Part shown: in pieces, positions 47,401-58,262 of the stretch
Numbering within the stretch: position 1 is the first letter of the stretch
How the letters are laid out: each line of letters starts with the position of its first letter
From: Chamaelirium japonicum
Lineage: Eukaryota > Streptophyta > Magnoliopsida > Liliales > Melanthiaceae
NCBI GenBank assembly: GCA_947650365.1
Contig: OX393552.1
Coordinates: forward strand, 22,913,981-22,977,980
Reading direction: 5' to 3'
DNA: 64,000 nt
Notes under the pieces: model-generated
Database searches by the model: none
What the model was told of the DNA's origin: nothing
What the model saw: only the letters and a program-made list of their open reading frames with translations
Made by a program: the position numbers and the translations under genes

Positions 47401-50400
47401 CCCCCTTACCAGTTTCTTGCCAGGGGACCATCACCACATCCTCTGACCCCAGTGGTCGTCTTTCTTTGCCTGGCGTGCTTCTTGCCCCTTCATTATCCAT
47501 TAACTTGATTTCTATTAGCAGACTTGCTGATTTGGGCTATCTCACCATCTTCTCATCCTCGTCTTGTCTTGTGCAGGATCCTCGGACGGGCAAGACGATT
47601 GGGACTGGGCGTAGGGTAGGCGACCTATACCACTTGCGACATCTTCATGTACCACGTATCACCTCCATTCCTGATGCCACCTGTGCTGTTTCGGATCTCT
47701 AGCATCGCCGGCTGGGTCACCCTTCAGCTGCACGCCTCTGTACTATCTTTCAGTCTGGAGCTCTCAGTGACATCTCTTTTACTCCACCATCTCCATGTGT
47801 CAGTTGTAGTTAGGCCAAGCATCATACTCAGCCATTTCCCGTACATGAAACTATGTCATCTTCTGTGTTTGATTTAGTGCATTCGGATATCTGGGGACCT
47901 GCTCCCATTGTATCTCTTTCTGGTTTATCGTATTATGTTAGTTTTATTCATGATTTTTCTCGTTTCACTTGGGTATTTCTGTTGCGTCGTCGATCTGATG
48001 TTTGTCAAGCATATCGTGACTTTACTAGCATGGTGCACACTCAGTTTGGCAAACGAATTAAAATTTTTCGCTCCGATGGTGCTCGAGAGTATCTTTCATC
48101 TGAATTTCGTGACATCCTTTTCTCTCAGGGTACTCTTCCACAACAGTCATGTCCTTACACGCCTGCACAGAATGGTGTAGCCGAGAGGAAGTATCGTTAC
48201 ATTCTCGAGACTACTCATTCTCTCTTGTTTTCTACCTCCGTTCCTCGTCATTTTTGGGCGGAGGCTGTCCTCACCTCAGTCCACTTATTCAACCGCACTC
48301 CGTCTTCTGCTCACTCTGGTCAGTCACCATTTCAAATCCTATACTCTATTGTTCCTCACTATCGTGTCTTGCGAACATTTGGTTGCACATGTTTTGTCCT
48401 GCTTTCCCCTGGTGAGCGGACGAAACTCACTCCTCTGTCTGCTCGATGCCTGTTCCTAGGGTATAGCTCTGAGCACAAGGGATGACGTTGCTATGACCCC
48501 TCTGCTCGTTGTATACGTATCTCTCGTGACGTGACATTTCTTGAGGACACTCCCTTCTACTCCGGGGTCTCCATAGAACAGGATTTATACTTTCTCCATC
48601 CCTCTGAGTCACCCACTCCTCCAGTATACTCCTCCGGGATCCCGATACCCTCTCCTTCAGCTGATTCCCCAGTTACTGAGGATGCTTCTTGTTAGAAACC
48701 CTCGCACCTCACAAAACCGGCTTGTAAGGAGAGGTCCACAGGGGGTATATTAAGCGGGTGATGGGTGCCTCCCTTACCGATGTGGGACTATCCGTTAACA
48801 CTCCCCCTCACGCGGAGCACGCGTGGCAAGGATCCTCCCATGCGGAGCACGCATGGCAAGGCACGATCGGTGGGGAGCACCCGGAGCAGGAGCAGGAGAC
48901 AGGCTAGCTCTGATACCATGTTAGAAACCCTCGCACCTCACGAAACCGGCTTGTAAGGGGAGGTCCACAGGGGGTATATTAAGCGGGTGATGGGTGCCTC
49001 CCTTACCGATGTGGGACTATCCGTTAACACTTCTGTTGCTCCCTCTCCCACGTTTGTGCTTCCATGGCCACCAATCACTTACATGCGTCGTCAACCTGTC
49101 CAGCAGGCTCCCTCTGCTCCTCCAGACTCCCCTTTCGTTCTACCCCCGACGTCGGTCTCGTCTAGCCCTGAAGATGGATCTTCTGTTCCTACCTCCTCAC
49201 GGCGTTACCCTGAACGTGACCGACATCCACCGGATCGCTATGGCTTCTCTCATATTGTCTCTTACTCTTCACGATTTCAGGACTTTCTTTCAGCTATCCA
49301 CTCACTTCAGGAGCCCCAGAGTTACCGTGAGGCAGTCCAGGTACCCCATTGGCAGCAGGCTATATCCGAGGAGCTGCAGGCTCTTCAAAAGACTGGTACT
49401 TGGGATCTAGTTCCTCTTCCCCCCGGGAAGGAACTTGTCAGCTGTCGTTGGGTCTATCGCATCAAGACTCGCTCAGATGGCTCGGTTGAGCGGTACAAGG
49501 CCCGCCTAGTTGCTCATGGTTTCACTCAGGAGTATGGCATTGACTACGATGAGACTTTCGCACCTGTTGCGAAGATGACCTTTGTACGGACTTTGTTAGC
49601 AGTTGCTTTTGCCCGTCACTGGCCACTCTTCCAGATGGATGTGAAGAACGTCTGTCTTCACGGCAATCTTTCTGAGGAGGTCTACATGCGTCCTCCTCCT
49701 GGTCTTTTGGCTCCTCCCCAGCATTTCTGTCGTCTTCATTGAGCCATTTATGGCCTCAAGCAGGCTCCTCGGGCGTGGTTTGAGCGTTTCAGGTCCTCCG
49801 TTCTTGCAGTCGGCTTTACAGAGAGTATGAATGACTATGCTATGTTCACTCACATATCTGCTCATGGTCGTGCGAAATTACTTCTATATGTTGATGACAT
49901 GATCATCACCGGTGATGATACTGCTACTATCAACTCTCTGAAAAGGCACCTCCAATAGTAGTTCGAGATGAAAGATCTTGGTCCAATTCGCTATTTCCTC
50001 AGTCTTGAGGTGGTTTCATGCCCCCGAGGGTTATTGGTCTCTCAGGAGAAGTTTGCTTCCGATTTACTAAGCCGGGCGGCACTTACTGATTTACGTACAG
50101 TGGATACCCCAATGGAGCTTAATGTGAAGCTCCGTCCTGGTGATGGCGAGCTGCTTTCGGATCCCACGTGTTATCGTCAGCTCGTTGGTGCTCTTGTCTA
50201 TCAGACAATCACTCGTCCGGATATTGCCCATGCCGTTCGAGTCCTTAGTCAGTTTGTTAGCGCTCCTCACTCAACTCACTATGCCGCTCTGATGAGGATT
50301 CTTCGCTATCTTCGAGGCACCATGACTCGCTCTTTGTTGTTTTCGTCCTCCTCTTCCTTGGAGCTTCGCACCTTTTCTGATGCCGATTGGGCAGGCGATC

Positions 50401-53400
50401 CCACTGATCGACGATCCACCACTGGCTTCTGTATTTTCCTCGGTGACTCGCTCATCTCTTAGAAAAGCAAGAAGCAGGAGATCGTTTCACTATCTAGTAC
50501 CAAGACTGAGTATCGTGCTATGGCAAGCACCTCGTGTGAGGTGGTTTGGCTTCGTCGTCTACTCGAGGATATGGGTGTTCAGCTGTCCTCGTCGACTCCC
50601 CTCCATTGTGACAACCGGAATGCTATTCAGATTGCTAGCAATCCGGTATTTCACGATCGCACCAAGCACATTGAGCTGAAATGTCATTATGTTCGTCATC
50701 GCTTCAAGGACGGGACGCTCTCACTTCCACATGTGTCCTCTACAGAGCAACTTGTCGATTTCTTTACGAAAACGCACACTATTCAGCGTTTTCAGTATCT
50801 TATTCACAAACTCATGGTGTATGATCCATCTTGAGTTTGAGGGGGGGTGTTAGAGTATGTAAATCCTTTATTAGGCTCTTTAGTCTGTTTTGGATATGCT
50901 TACCCTTTGGTGACCATATCCTTTTGTACAGATATATATAGGGCCATTGCCCTAATGAGTAAATTAAGCTTTACTCCCAAATTCCTGTTTTCCATTTTCC
51001 TTTTTTGGGTCTAACAAGTACAAAATCTTACCTAGGAAAAAAGTACTATCTGCTGAGCATGTACCTTTAGACATGTTCATGCTTGTCCATTCGTGCACCT
51101 CAGCAAAAACCACCTAAAATCTCATAACTCAAAAATCGTTTGATCAATTTGAACAAATCAGGGATTGTGATGTGAACCAGACCCATCAATTACGCTCCCA
51201 TCTTAATTCCATCAGACGTCAATCAAACAAATCTAATGATCCAGATTTGATTGGGCCGGGTTTAGCTAAGATGGCAACCTAAGGGTCTGAATCATATTGT
51301 GGATGCCTTCATCCGACACATATCAGCTTGTTTTGTCAAATATGTGATTCGAGTCTTCCAAACATGCCATGGCCTCAAGTATTGGAAAATATCATGCATT
51401 AGAAACTGACATCTAATATTATTAATTTAGCGGTGGACTATGCTCCCCTGCTCTAAAAGAGTGATGATCCAATAAGGCGTCCTGTAGGTACGGTGGCCGG
51501 GTTTGATGCATCGGATCCATCCGATGGCAGGAAACCAGACATGTAAATGACACTCAGCCCAGACCAATGATTACAGATACATCAGTCTCACCAAAAATTG
51601 TCTCATGCACTCTAGAAAGATTGATAAGCTACACTGTCAGGTTTTGCAGCTCTAGAAAAGAAGGCAAGAGGTGGTTGGAGTCTAGTTTCTAAAATCTAGA
51701 GACACAGATAGAGAAATTACAATATCTTTACCGCGGTCGATCAGGATTCACTTTCAATTTTTCCAATGTGATACATCTCCGGAGGAAGATATACACACAT
51801 TTGCATAATGGTCCGATCATTCGAGTTGAATTACCCTTATCATTTGTATTTTGAAAGTAAATCAAGCATTGAAATCGTTAAGTGCTGAAATGGACTTATA
51901 TCCATACAAGGCATGCAAGAGTTGGTAGTCATTTCTTATTGATTGAGTGACAATGTTACATTTACAACATGATTGTATACTTCCCCTTGAAAAACCACAC
52001 AATTGCGAATTTTACAATATTAGTATGTCAGAGAAGTTGAGTATAGAAGCTATTATAATAATTCCATGTATTATAAATCACACCCTGTGTCCTGTTGTCT
52101 ACATAGGTACTCTATCGTCCTTTTTGAGAGTTTTTATGGACTTTTGAGTATACTATTGTGATGTCGTGTGTATGGCTTTATCTCCATTGGAGATAGCACT
52201 TCACTAAAACAAATATTTTTCATTGCATCAACGCCCAAGATAAATTGTCGCAAGACCTTCATGAAAGGTTTGAAAACCTACTGCAAGTGCAAGTGATCCA
52301 CAAACCTAAACACGAACTTCGTAGTTGGATTGAATCCCTATGGCGTCTTTTTTGTTGTCGTATCTGTATCAATAGGCTTCATCAGATCATCGCTGCAATC
52401 GATAGTTACTGGCGTTGGAATCAGTCAGATAGGGATTTTGTTTAGTTTTACTTCAAAAGTCTATCCAGTACAGAATTCTTGAATAAAGGGCAAGAATTTT
52501 CTCTTTTTTGTGCTTTGTCTCTACCATTGGACGGTGTGGAATAATTTTTCGTCTTTCCACATTACATCACTTTGGTGTGATGAGGGCTGGATTCTCTTCT
52601 GAGATTCAAAGAGATCAAAAGCGTGGGACAGTTTGTTTGACGCAGAGGAGCTATTTTCATAAAATAGTTTCTTGTTATGGTATGGGTAATGCTATGCCAG
52701 TTAGCATCCCCCTTACTACACACTTTTGGATATCAGCGAGACATTCTCCTAACACCAAGGACGAGCATGTATACATGGCTCATGTGTCGTATGCGATCGC
52801 AATCGATAGTTTGATGTACACAATGATATATACGCACCCATATATCGCATAGGCAGTCAATGTGGTCAGTCATGACATGACCGATCCAATGAGCATTGAC
52901 AGGCCGTGAAGTGGATATTGAGGTACTTTCAGGGTACGTTGGACATTGGGTTACTCTTTCAGTGGGACGGCGAGTCAGTCAGAGACTGGGATATGTTGAT
53001 GGGGACTTTGCTGGTTATCTGGGTGGGAAAAGGTCTATGACAAGTTATATGTTTACACTGGCAAAGGATCCAATGAGTTGGAAAGCCTTCTTACAGGGTA
53101 TGGTTGTACTGTCGATGACAGAGGAAAAAAACATGGCCTTACGGAATGTGCTAAGTATGGAATTTGACTCCAAGAAATTGTGGACTTGTTGAGTCTTTCG
53201 CAGTCTAGCATGGTAAAGCGAAATAACCAACGACCAGGAAAAGTCACAAGTTATGCCATTACAAATTAACATGATCCCCCTATGGCAAACGAGTTACACA
53301 GGGATACCAATTTTCGGTGAGTGTATACCATGCTCAGACGCTCCGATCAGTAGATCTCCATCATGCCTCCACGCTCTGGTCCAATGCTCATCGATGCCCC

Positions 53401-56400
53401 TTTTGTCACATCACAACAGTCAATGCCCAAGCTGTCACCTGTCGGCCAGTACTTCTGCACTCCATCCACACCCTTGCAATACAGCAGTTATGCCAGCGGC
53501 CAAGCTCGCCGCTACAGACACCTATCGGCACCTCCTTTCGTGATTCGTCGGCTCCTCCATCAGACCCACCCATCGGACCTGGACAAGTCATCGATCGCTG
53601 ATGACTTCGTGACCCATCAAGGCACTATCCCTCAATCTGGTACTTGCACAGACAGTGCCATCACGTTCCGCGAACCAGTCCTCAGGGGACTAACCACAAG
53701 CCCCCAACTCGGACATCTTCCGCCACGATCCATCGATCTCGGACCAGGTCTCAAGGAAACCAATCCAGGTCCCCCAAATCAGACATCTTCCGAGCAACCG
53801 ATCTTCGATATCGTCGAACCGCCCAAAGGGAGTACATTACAGCATGCTCCTCTCCGAACCCTTCTCCGAAGACAATGAACTACAAGCCATCCGTCTGAAG
53901 GAGAGGTGCAAAACAGCAACCTCTCCCCCGACCCGATTTCGCTCAGGCGACCGACAATCGGCACACAGGAGCTGAAACTACCACCCCTCTCTATGCCAGG
54001 AGTTCGCTCAAGCGCCGCCTAACTGGTGCCCAGGCGTCGACCGTCTAATCCCCCCTCCTGAGGGCTCCGTCGTGACGTCGTCTTTGTCAAGCTTCGGTTT
54101 CTCGCGGGGTTGGATCCCCACCTTCATCGCTCTCCACCAAACCGCCGTCCCCCGACCTTGGTGTCCATCGGCCTTCATGCCAATCCCAAGGGCCGTCGCA
54201 CCCGAATTCTCCAATGACGACAAACCACCAGAGAGGGAGGCGCCATACCGCGACCTCCCCCCGGGCCTCACGACCTCCTCTCCGAGTACCGCTCACAGGA
54301 TCTCGATCCAACGCCACTTCACCACATCGTAGTTGCCTTGGGGTGCGCCCCCCTCTATATAGAGGCGAGTCGTTTCGCCTCCAAAAAACAACCCCTATGT
54401 GTTAGGTCTCCATTGCGTGTGCTCTAAATAAACCTAATGGGACGGGTCGGAGATGGACCAAACTCATTGGCTGTAAAACCCAACAATCTCCCCCACATAC
54501 CAGGAGAGATGACATCTGTACCATGGCTCTGACTTCTCTTCCACTACCTTGAACCTCCATCCGTTTCATGAACCAGAACTCGTGGCTTTGATACCATTTG
54601 GTGTGCGGAATAACCAACGACAAGGGAGAGTTATAAGTCATGCAATTACATATTAACGTGATTCACCCATGACAAACGAGTTACACCACGGATACCAATT
54701 TCTGGTGACCGTACACCACGCCTAGACACTCCGATCAATAGATTTTCATCACGCTTCCACACTCCGGTCCAGCACCCGTCAACGCCCCTTCCGCCTCATC
54801 ACAGCAATCAGTGCTCAAGCTGTCGACCGTCGGCCAACACTTCAAGCGTTACCAAAATCGCATACTTTTTGAAAAAGTCGCGTTTTAATTGCGACTTATT
54901 TCCCAAACGTTTGCTACGGGAATAAGTCGCGATTTTTTCAAACAATCGGGTTTTTTTTGACAAAATCACGAATTACGCGTATTAATTGCGAATTACGCAA
55001 ATTTTTTCCCTTTTTTCCTGTCTTTTTTCCGATTTTTGCTAAAATTTTTTTTGTTAGAATACATATATCTAATTATTACCTAATTTATCGATTTTTCCCT
55101 GAATTTTTTCGTTTTTTTTCCTTGCCAACTTTTTCCCAACTTCCGACTCGGTAACATTGAACACTTCTACACTCCATCTGCACCCTTGCAACACAGCAGG
55201 TATGCCAGCAGCCGAGCTCACTGCTACAGACACCGTTCGACGCCTATTCCATCAGGCACACTCGTCAGCTCCTCTATCAGGCCCACTCTCCGGTACCTGT
55301 ATAAGTCGTCGATCGTCGATGACTTTGTGCCCCATCGAGCTGATCCCCCTTGATCCAGCACTCGCACAAGACAATGTCATCTCGCTCCGCAAACCAGCCC
55401 TCAGGGGACTAACCACAAGCTCCAACTCGGATATCTTCTGCCACGATCCATCGATCTCGGACCAGCCCTCAAGGAAACCAACCACAGGTCCCCCAAAGCA
55501 GACATCTTCCGAGCGACCAATCTTCGGTGCCGTTGAACCGCCCAGAGGGAGGAGTACATCACAGCATCCTCCCCTCTGAACCCTCCTCCAAAGACAACAA
55601 ACCACGAGCCATCCCCCTATGAACCTAGTGTTTTTTAAATAGAGGCATTGTCTCTTAAGCAAGAAAACATTTCGGATTGAATTCTATAGGATAGTACCCC
55701 GCCAACCCCATTATGAAGATGCAAAACTCATTCAAGTTAAATGTGTAGAGAGAATGTTGTAGAGAATATATGTCTTCGAGAGAGAATGTTTTACATAGAG
55801 AGTATATTTTGCAGAGAGGTGATTGAGGGATAGAGAATATTGAGGAGTGAGAGACTATATGTTGGTATACCTAAATACCCCTTAAAATTGTTTTTCATAA
55901 AATGACAGTAATTGCTACTGTAATAAGCCAAATAAGAGGGTGTTACCAAACATTATATTTGAAAAGGACTTGCTTTCAAACAAGTTGTTACCAAATAAAT
56001 TCAGACCCTATTTTTCAATTTAAAACAGAATCTATTTCAAACTACTCTGTTTCTCTGTTTGAACCATCTATTTCAAATATATAATGTTGCTAAACAGACC
56101 CTAAATCACTTTAACAGAGAACGTAGCATGCAATGGGAAAGGGGGGGGAGAAAGATTTATTCTCTTCAACAACACATCCCAGAAAAGGTACTTATGATCA
56201 TGTCTCATTATCCTATTTACCATTCATTCCTATCTCAAGCTAATTCCATTGTCAAATTTTCTTTTATTATGATACCAAACATAACTGATTGCAGTATCAT
56301 GACTAACATCTGTTTGAAATGTAAATAAGCAAGTAATGGTCATAGATGATATAATAATTTTTTTTCTCGTTGGGTGAAAGGTACATATCTGAGCACGACA

Positions 56401-57219
56401 AATCATATTGTTTGTTGACTGTCATGTTTTCTTTTATTAAGATACCAAACTTTTTTTTTCCTTGGTCATGTCTACAATATGAATGAAAATGACAGATGGA
56501 GAAGTTCATAATTTGTATCAACTTTGGTATATTGTGTCCATCATTCATAGAAAAAGGAAAAACTATGTTTACAAAGGACAAACTGAATGATGTGAAATGT
56601 TGCAATCTTATAGAAAGATAATAACTAACAAGATCACATCTAAGATGAAATCCTTGAATATCGATAGTTGTGATAAGAGTGATACACAACTAAGAATGTA
56701 TGATATTTCCAGAACCAATTTTCAGTGGACAGTGATGCAACACCACTAGGTTGCCTTTAACTGATGATAAGTAGCAAGGTGAAGTTTATCCTTGTCTCAA
56801 AAAATTAGGTGTTTTTATTACCACTTGAGCGGAACAATAAATGTTTTAGAGGTCTACCGATTGCTTCAGTTTTGACCACCAGAAAACTATAAGATTGGTT
56901 TTTAAGACAATGTCAAAAAATTCACTTTTGACCTTCAATTTCAATGTTTCAATCATTAAAAGCTTCGATCAAGTGCTTGGAGGAAAATGACATGTTTTTC
57001 AAGTAGACTAGAAATGCATCACTCGATGATGACAAGAATAATCCTCATGATATGAGCACATAATATCTTACACAAAGTATGCTCCAATAAGACATCAAAA
57101 TGATGAAGCTGGGCCACTGCAAGTGGAAATTGCATACCAGATTTTCCCATGTCCATTCACCACCTCGTGAAATTGGTAAAACATGGTCAATAGTCAAGTT
57201 CTCCCGTGATGAACAATAC
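43909..57219 (-). CDS. HNH endonuclease family gene, last three exons (partial)
   Basis: Three minus-strand exons join in phase: 57138-57219 (27 codons, ending WTWENL), 44127-44210 (28 codons) and 43909-44028 (39 codons plus TAG). All have GT/AG borders. Together they give [21 protein letters not shown], then [18 protein letters not shown], a linker [11 protein letters not shown] and the end [15 protein letters not shown]. This is the HNH fold: the DH pair, an Asn, and Cys pairs that bind structural zinc, as in McrA-like nucleases and the conserved plant HNH protein. The role in plants is not well known. Upstream exons (before the first Cys of the CxxC) are not visible to 64 kb. The intron between 44211 and 57137 is 12,927 bases and full of transposons. 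No frame break was seen in the three exons. Confidence 0.8.
44211..45021. other. Intron start with G tract
   Basis: Intronic. Contains a G-rich homopolymer run (44389-44422) and a GC-rich segment near 44680-44820 that gives open frames on the plus strand with no recognisable domain. Confidence 0.4.
44389..44422. repeat. G tract (34 bases, one C)
   Basis: Eight G, one C, then 25 G. Can form G-quadruplexes on the plus strand; the length is likely unreliable in assembly. Confidence 0.9.
45027..45195 (+). repeat. 5' LTR of the copia element
   Basis: TGTTAGAG to TCTAACA, with TATATATAG near 45112 as a possible TATA box. Confidence 0.92.
48690..49029 (-). mobile_element. TRIM inserted in the copia element
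   Basis: A 340-base miniature LTR element. LTRs of 111 bases (48690-48800 and 48919-49029, two differences), a 118-base interior, and the tRNA-Met primer-site complement (CTCTGATACCA) next to the right LTR, so it points to the minus strand. A polypurine-like tract follows the left LTR. Perfect duplication CTTCT at 48685-48689 and 49030-49034. Non-coding, as expected for a TRIM. It must be younger than its host element. Confidence 0.9.
50848..51016 (+). repeat. 3' LTR of the copia element
   Basis: Same ends and length as the 5' LTR; differs at two sites in the first 55 bases. Confidence 0.92.
51022..52239. other. Intron sequence, nothing recognised
   Basis: Within the large HNH intron. No exon, terminal repeat or open frame of note. 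Confidence 0.4.
52240..53205 (+). mobile_element. Copia pol fragment (reverse transcriptase to RNase H)
   Basis: Follows copia pol in order: an [11 protein letters not shown]-like block (here LTQ-type), [32 protein letters not shown], then [25 protein letters not shown] and PMSWKA. Several breaks; no LTR of its own. Fossil in the HNH intron. Confidence 0.8.
53211..54485 (-). repeat. LTR of element D (left)
   Basis: TGGTAAAGCGAAATAACC to ACCCAACA; matches 54599-55625 over its first 700 bases or so. Confidence 0.75.
54599..55625 (-). repeat. LTR of element D (right, truncated)
   Basis: Starts TGGTGTGCGGAATAACC beside the primer site; similarity to the left LTR fades out near 55620. Confidence 0.7.
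54844..55159. mobile_element. hAT-type MITE in LTR of element D
   Basis: 316 bases, AT-rich, flanked by a perfect 8-base duplication AACACTTC (54836-54843 and 55160-55167). The ends AAGCGTTACC and, in complement, CAATGTTACC form an imperfect inverted repeat. The left LTR of element D lacks it, which confirms an insertion. Non-coding. Confidence 0.85.
55626..57137. other. Intron sequence with GTAGAGAGA repeats
   Basis: Within the HNH intron. 55745-55860 holds imperfect GTAGAGAGAATGTT-type units. 55870-56105 has inverted-looking phrases (GGTGTTACCAAAC and TGTTGCTAAACAG) that may be an old MITE. Nothing recognised from 56110 to 57137. Confidence 0.35.
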
Positions 57220-57882
57220 CTATAGACAATAGAGGGAATTCATTACAATTCCAAGCAAAAGTAAAACTTATTTGCCTTCTTAGATGTCAAATTCATTTCC
57301 AAGTAAACGGAAATTAACACTAGGTTTTCCTAATTCCTTGAAATGAACATGTTCTAATCTCAAAGCCAAGAACTTCCAAATTCCAATGAGGTTAATGTTC
57401 TGTAAGTGCTCATTAGATATTTTGAGTGCTCCTGGAATATAATAATATATACTGGATCCAAAGGAAAATATAAGGATTTCATTCAAATTAGAGGTTCTAT
57501 AAATTATTCTAACCTAATGAAGTCTAAAGCAAAACAGTATAGTTTATTATATTAAACAAAGGGCAATGGTAGAGGGGAGTACTGAAAACCTTCATAGCAA
57601 AACTAGTTAGGTAGCTAAGTAGGACTGTAGGAGTCACTATATCAATCACGCATCGAGTGATGAGGATACTGTAGGCAGTGGAGCACAAAGCATGTGTGAG
57701 CATGCACGTGCATGTAACAACAGAAAAACATACTTGCAGCAGTTTAGCCCCTCACCTTACTAACAGAACCACCACCATAACACCACAGAATCCAAAATAA
57801 TTGGGTTCCTCTATAAGGATCCTTCTTCCCGTGCATGTATATCAATTTCTCTACCAAATGTTAAGTTCACTATTAGTCTATT
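57220..57882. other. Probable intron upstream of the HNH exon
   Basis: No further HNH exon was found. A minus-strand open frame at 57280-57486 has no recognisable domain and does not fit the HNH family. Confidence 0.35.
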
Positions 57883-57887
57883 AGGTC

Positions 57888-58257
57888 TGTTAGATACCCC
57901 CACACCCCAAAACTTGGGTCATAAGGGGAGGTCCACATGGGGTATATTAAGCGGGTGATGGGTGTCTCCCTCACCGATGTAGGACTATTCATCAACACTC
58001 CCCCTCACGCGAAGCATGCGTGGCAAGGATCCTCCCACACGGAGTACACATGGCAATGCATGATCGGTGGGGAGCATCCGGAGCGGGAGCAGGAGACAGG
58101 CCAGCTCTGATACCATGTTAGGAGATGACGGCTAGGGTTTGGAGAGAATGAAATAAACTTCATTGAGGAACTAAACCCAATATATATGTACAACATAGAA
58201 TCCGACCCGACTGTACATAGAACCCGAACCCGAACCCGACTCATCTATACATTAACA
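57888..58257 (-). mobile_element. TRIM with two unlike LTRs
   Basis: Flanked by a perfect duplication AGGTC (57883-57887 and 58258-58262). The left terminal repeat (57888-57997) and the interior, including the polypurine-like tract and tRNA-Met primer-site complement, closely match the TRIM at 48690. The right terminal segment (58116-58257, 142 bases) begins TGTTAG and ends TTAACA, as an LTR should, but its body differs entirely from the left one. It contains ATATATATTGG-like and AATGAAATAAAC phrases suggestive of promoter and poly(A) signals. Confidence 0.75.
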
Positions 58258-58262
58258 AGGTC

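Larger units (their letters stand above)
45027..51016 (+). mobile_element. Ty1/copia element, recent, in HNH intron
   Basis: A 6.0-kb element with LTRs 45027-45195 and 50848-51016 (169 bases each, two differences by eye) and a perfect target duplication AGTAC (45022-45026 and 51017-51021). The primer site TGGTATCAAAGCCC is at 45196-45209 and a polypurine tract ends at 50847. Parts in copia order: gag (about 46.3-47.1 kb, with a CCHC knuckle), protease (DSGASHH, about 47.3 kb), integrase (about 47.85-48.5 kb), reverse transcriptase (about 49.4-50.0 kb) and RNase H (about 50.3-50.8 kb). A TRIM is inserted between integrase and reverse transcriptase. The coding part is broken, with at least six breaks. 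LTR similarity suggests about half a million years or less. The element is antisense to the HNH gene. Confidence 0.92.
53211..55625 (-). mobile_element. Non-autonomous LTR element with tiny interior (family D)
   Basis: A left LTR (53211-54485, 1275 bases) and a partial right LTR (54599-about 55625) in direct orientation, separated by only 113 bases. That interior holds a polypurine tract next to the left LTR and a tRNA-Met primer-site complement (CTTTGATACCA) next to the right LTR, so both priming sites are kept and everything else is gone. The right LTR is truncated at its outer end and holds a hAT-type MITE. LTRs are well diverged, so it is old. Open frames in the LTRs are not real genes. 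Confidence 0.75.

Noticed and set aside
53363-53878. 171-codon frame
   Set aside because: Lies wholly in an LTR, is not kept in the sister LTR and has no domain.
57888-57997. LTR of a Cassandra-type TRIM with a 5S rRNA-like core
   Set aside because: A GATGGGTG-like phrase resembles part of 5S rRNA, but the rest of the 5S internal promoter does not match.
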